From Kitasatospora cheerisanensis KCTC 2395 (GTDB lineage: Bacteria; Actinomycetota; Actinomycetes; Streptomycetales; Streptomycetaceae), in contig NZ_KK853997.1 of NCBI RefSeq assembly GCF_000696185.1, positions 4,134,410 to 4,198,409 on the forward strand: a stretch of 64,000 bases of DNA, in the 5' to 3' direction. Of the stretch, positions 63,184-64,000 are shown in pieces. Under the pieces are notes generated by a model, which was given only the letters and a program-made list of their open reading frames with translations, made no database searches and was not told the DNA's origin. Each line of letters starts with the position of its first letter. Within the stretch, counting starts at the first letter, position 1. Position numbers and translations under genes: made by a program.

Positions 63184-64000
63184 GTGGACCTAGCAGTCGC
63201 TCACGAGACCATCTCGCGATGGCAGTTCGGCATCACCACCGTCTACCACTTCCTCTTCGTCCCACTCACCATCAGCCTGGCGTCGATCGTCGCCTGCCTG
63301 CAGACCGCGTGGGTGCGCACCGGCAAGGAGAAGTACTTCCACGCCACCAAGTTCTGGGGCAAGCTCTTCCTGATCAACATCGCCATGGGCGTGGTCACCG
63401 GCATCGTCCAGGAGTTCCAGTTCGGCATGAACTGGTCCGACTACTCCCGCTTCGTCGGCGACGTGTTCGGCGCCCCGCTGGCGATGGAGGCGCTGATCGC
63501 CTTCTTCTTCGAGTCCACCTTCATCGGGCTCTGGATCTTCGGCTGGGACAAGCTCCCGAAGAAGATCCACCTGGCCTGCATCTGGATGGTCGCCATCGGC
63601 ACCGCGCTGTCCGCGTACTTCATCCTGGCCGCCAACTCCTGGATGCAGCACCCGGTCGGCTACCGGATCGACCCGGCCACCGGCAAGGCCCAACTCACCG
63701 ACATCGTCCGGGTGCTGACCCAGAACACCACCCTGGTGCAGGTCTTCCACACCCTGACCGCCGCCTTCCTCACCGGCGCCGCGTTCGTGGTCGGCATCGC
63801 CAGCTTCCACCTGTGGCGCGCCAAGCAGGGCAAGCAGCCCGACAAGCGGAAGACCGCCGCGATGCGCACCTCGCTGCGCTTCGGCCTGGCCATCGCCGTG
63901 GTCGCCGGCCTGGGCACCGCGATCAGCGGCGACACCCTCGGCAAGGTGATGTTCGAACAGCAGCCGATGAAGATGGCCGCCGCCGAGGCGCTCTGGGACA
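63184..64000 (+). CDS. cydA: Cytochrome bd oxidase subunit I (CydA), N-terminal part (runs off the right edge)
   Basis: About 272 residues are present from GTG 63184. The start VDLAVAHETISRWQFGITTVYHFLFVPLTI holds the conserved His of the first helix (heme ligand). Later family segments include GKLFLINIAMGVVTGIVQEFQFGMNW and FFESTFIGLWIFGWDKL, and ILAANSWMQHPVGY is the quinol-site region. CydA with CydB forms the high-affinity bd-type quinol oxidase of the membrane. Expression is expected to follow the NADH/NAD ratio through Rex. Confidence 0.95.
   Translation, partial: MDLAVAHETISRWQFGITTVYHFLFVPLTISLASIVACLQTAWVRTGKEKYFHATKFWGKLFLINIAMGVVTGIVQEFQFGMNWSDYSRFVGDVFGAPLAMEALIAFFFESTFIGLWIFGWDKLPKKIHLACIWMVAIGTALSAYFILAANSWMQHPVGYRIDPATGKAQLTDIVRVLTQNTTLVQVFHTLTAAFLTGAAFVVGIASFHLWRAKQGKQPDKRKTAAMRTSLRFGLAIAVVAGLGTAISGDTLGKVMFEQQPMKMAAAEALWD

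Overview
The window is very GC-rich chromosomal DNA from a streptomycete (Streptomyces or Kitasatospora; I cannot separate the two by eye). Supporting signs are the ssgR-ssgA sporulation pair, a bkdABC operon beside an Lrp-type regulator, PaaN, a Rex-type operator ahead of cydA, a TPP riboswitch ahead of thiC, and many GTG starts with GTGA or ATGA overlaps. From memory, several genes follow the oriC-side core of the S. coelicolor chromosome (bkd region, ssgR-ssgA, thiC, hisC, cydA). A perfect 14-bp parS-like palindrome inside bkdC fits that location.

Layout. 1-5.9 kb: a truncated NarL-type response regulator, an MprF-like lysyltransferase-domain protein, a rhomboid-like protein and a PAS-GAF-SpoIIE-HATPase phosphatase. 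6-11.6 kb: a J-domain protein reading into a rhodanese, a DUF5819-HTTM pair, a FUSC protein and a TrmH-family methyltransferase. 11.6-18.7 kb: a secreted cell-wall protein, a ~125-bp tandem repeat, an XRE-type regulator, an S53 protease and a FAD monooxygenase. 18.8-24.6 kb: a GT2-GtrA glycosyltransferase, paaN with a PaaR-type operator, a polyprenol-phosphate mannosyltransferase-like protein and a TetR regulator. 24.6-30.7 kb: Lrp regulator, bkdABC, a flavohemoprotein with altered heme-pocket residues and a Nudix hydrolase. 31-34.5 kb: ssgR, ssgA and small genes including tenA. 34.4-39.8 kb: five minus-strand genes (OleA-like ketosynthase III, GT2, adenylate-forming ligase, compact P450, NAD-dependent reductase) forming a candidate lipid or beta-lactone biosynthetic cluster behind a perfect operator-like palindrome. 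40-44 kb: flotillin with an NfeD-like partner, then riboswitch-thiC. 44-50.9 kb: accessory genes, gene remnants and a membrane protein whose tail is a near-identical 237-bp tandem array. 51-55 kb: metallophosphoesterase, LacI regulator and hisC. 55-62.9 kb: TrpB2 and a MacAB-like exporter with its own two-component system. 63.1 kb to the end: Rex-type operator and truncated cydA.

A property of the whole window matters for its use. Ten otherwise intact genes change reading frame at eleven places (the ligase does so twice), nearly always at a G/C homopolymer and always in the direction of missing bases. In the 237-bp array two copies have five Gs where the third, frame-breaking copy has four. 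I read these as probable one-base sequencing or assembly deletions, not real pseudogenes, and give such genes as single CDS spans with the break described.
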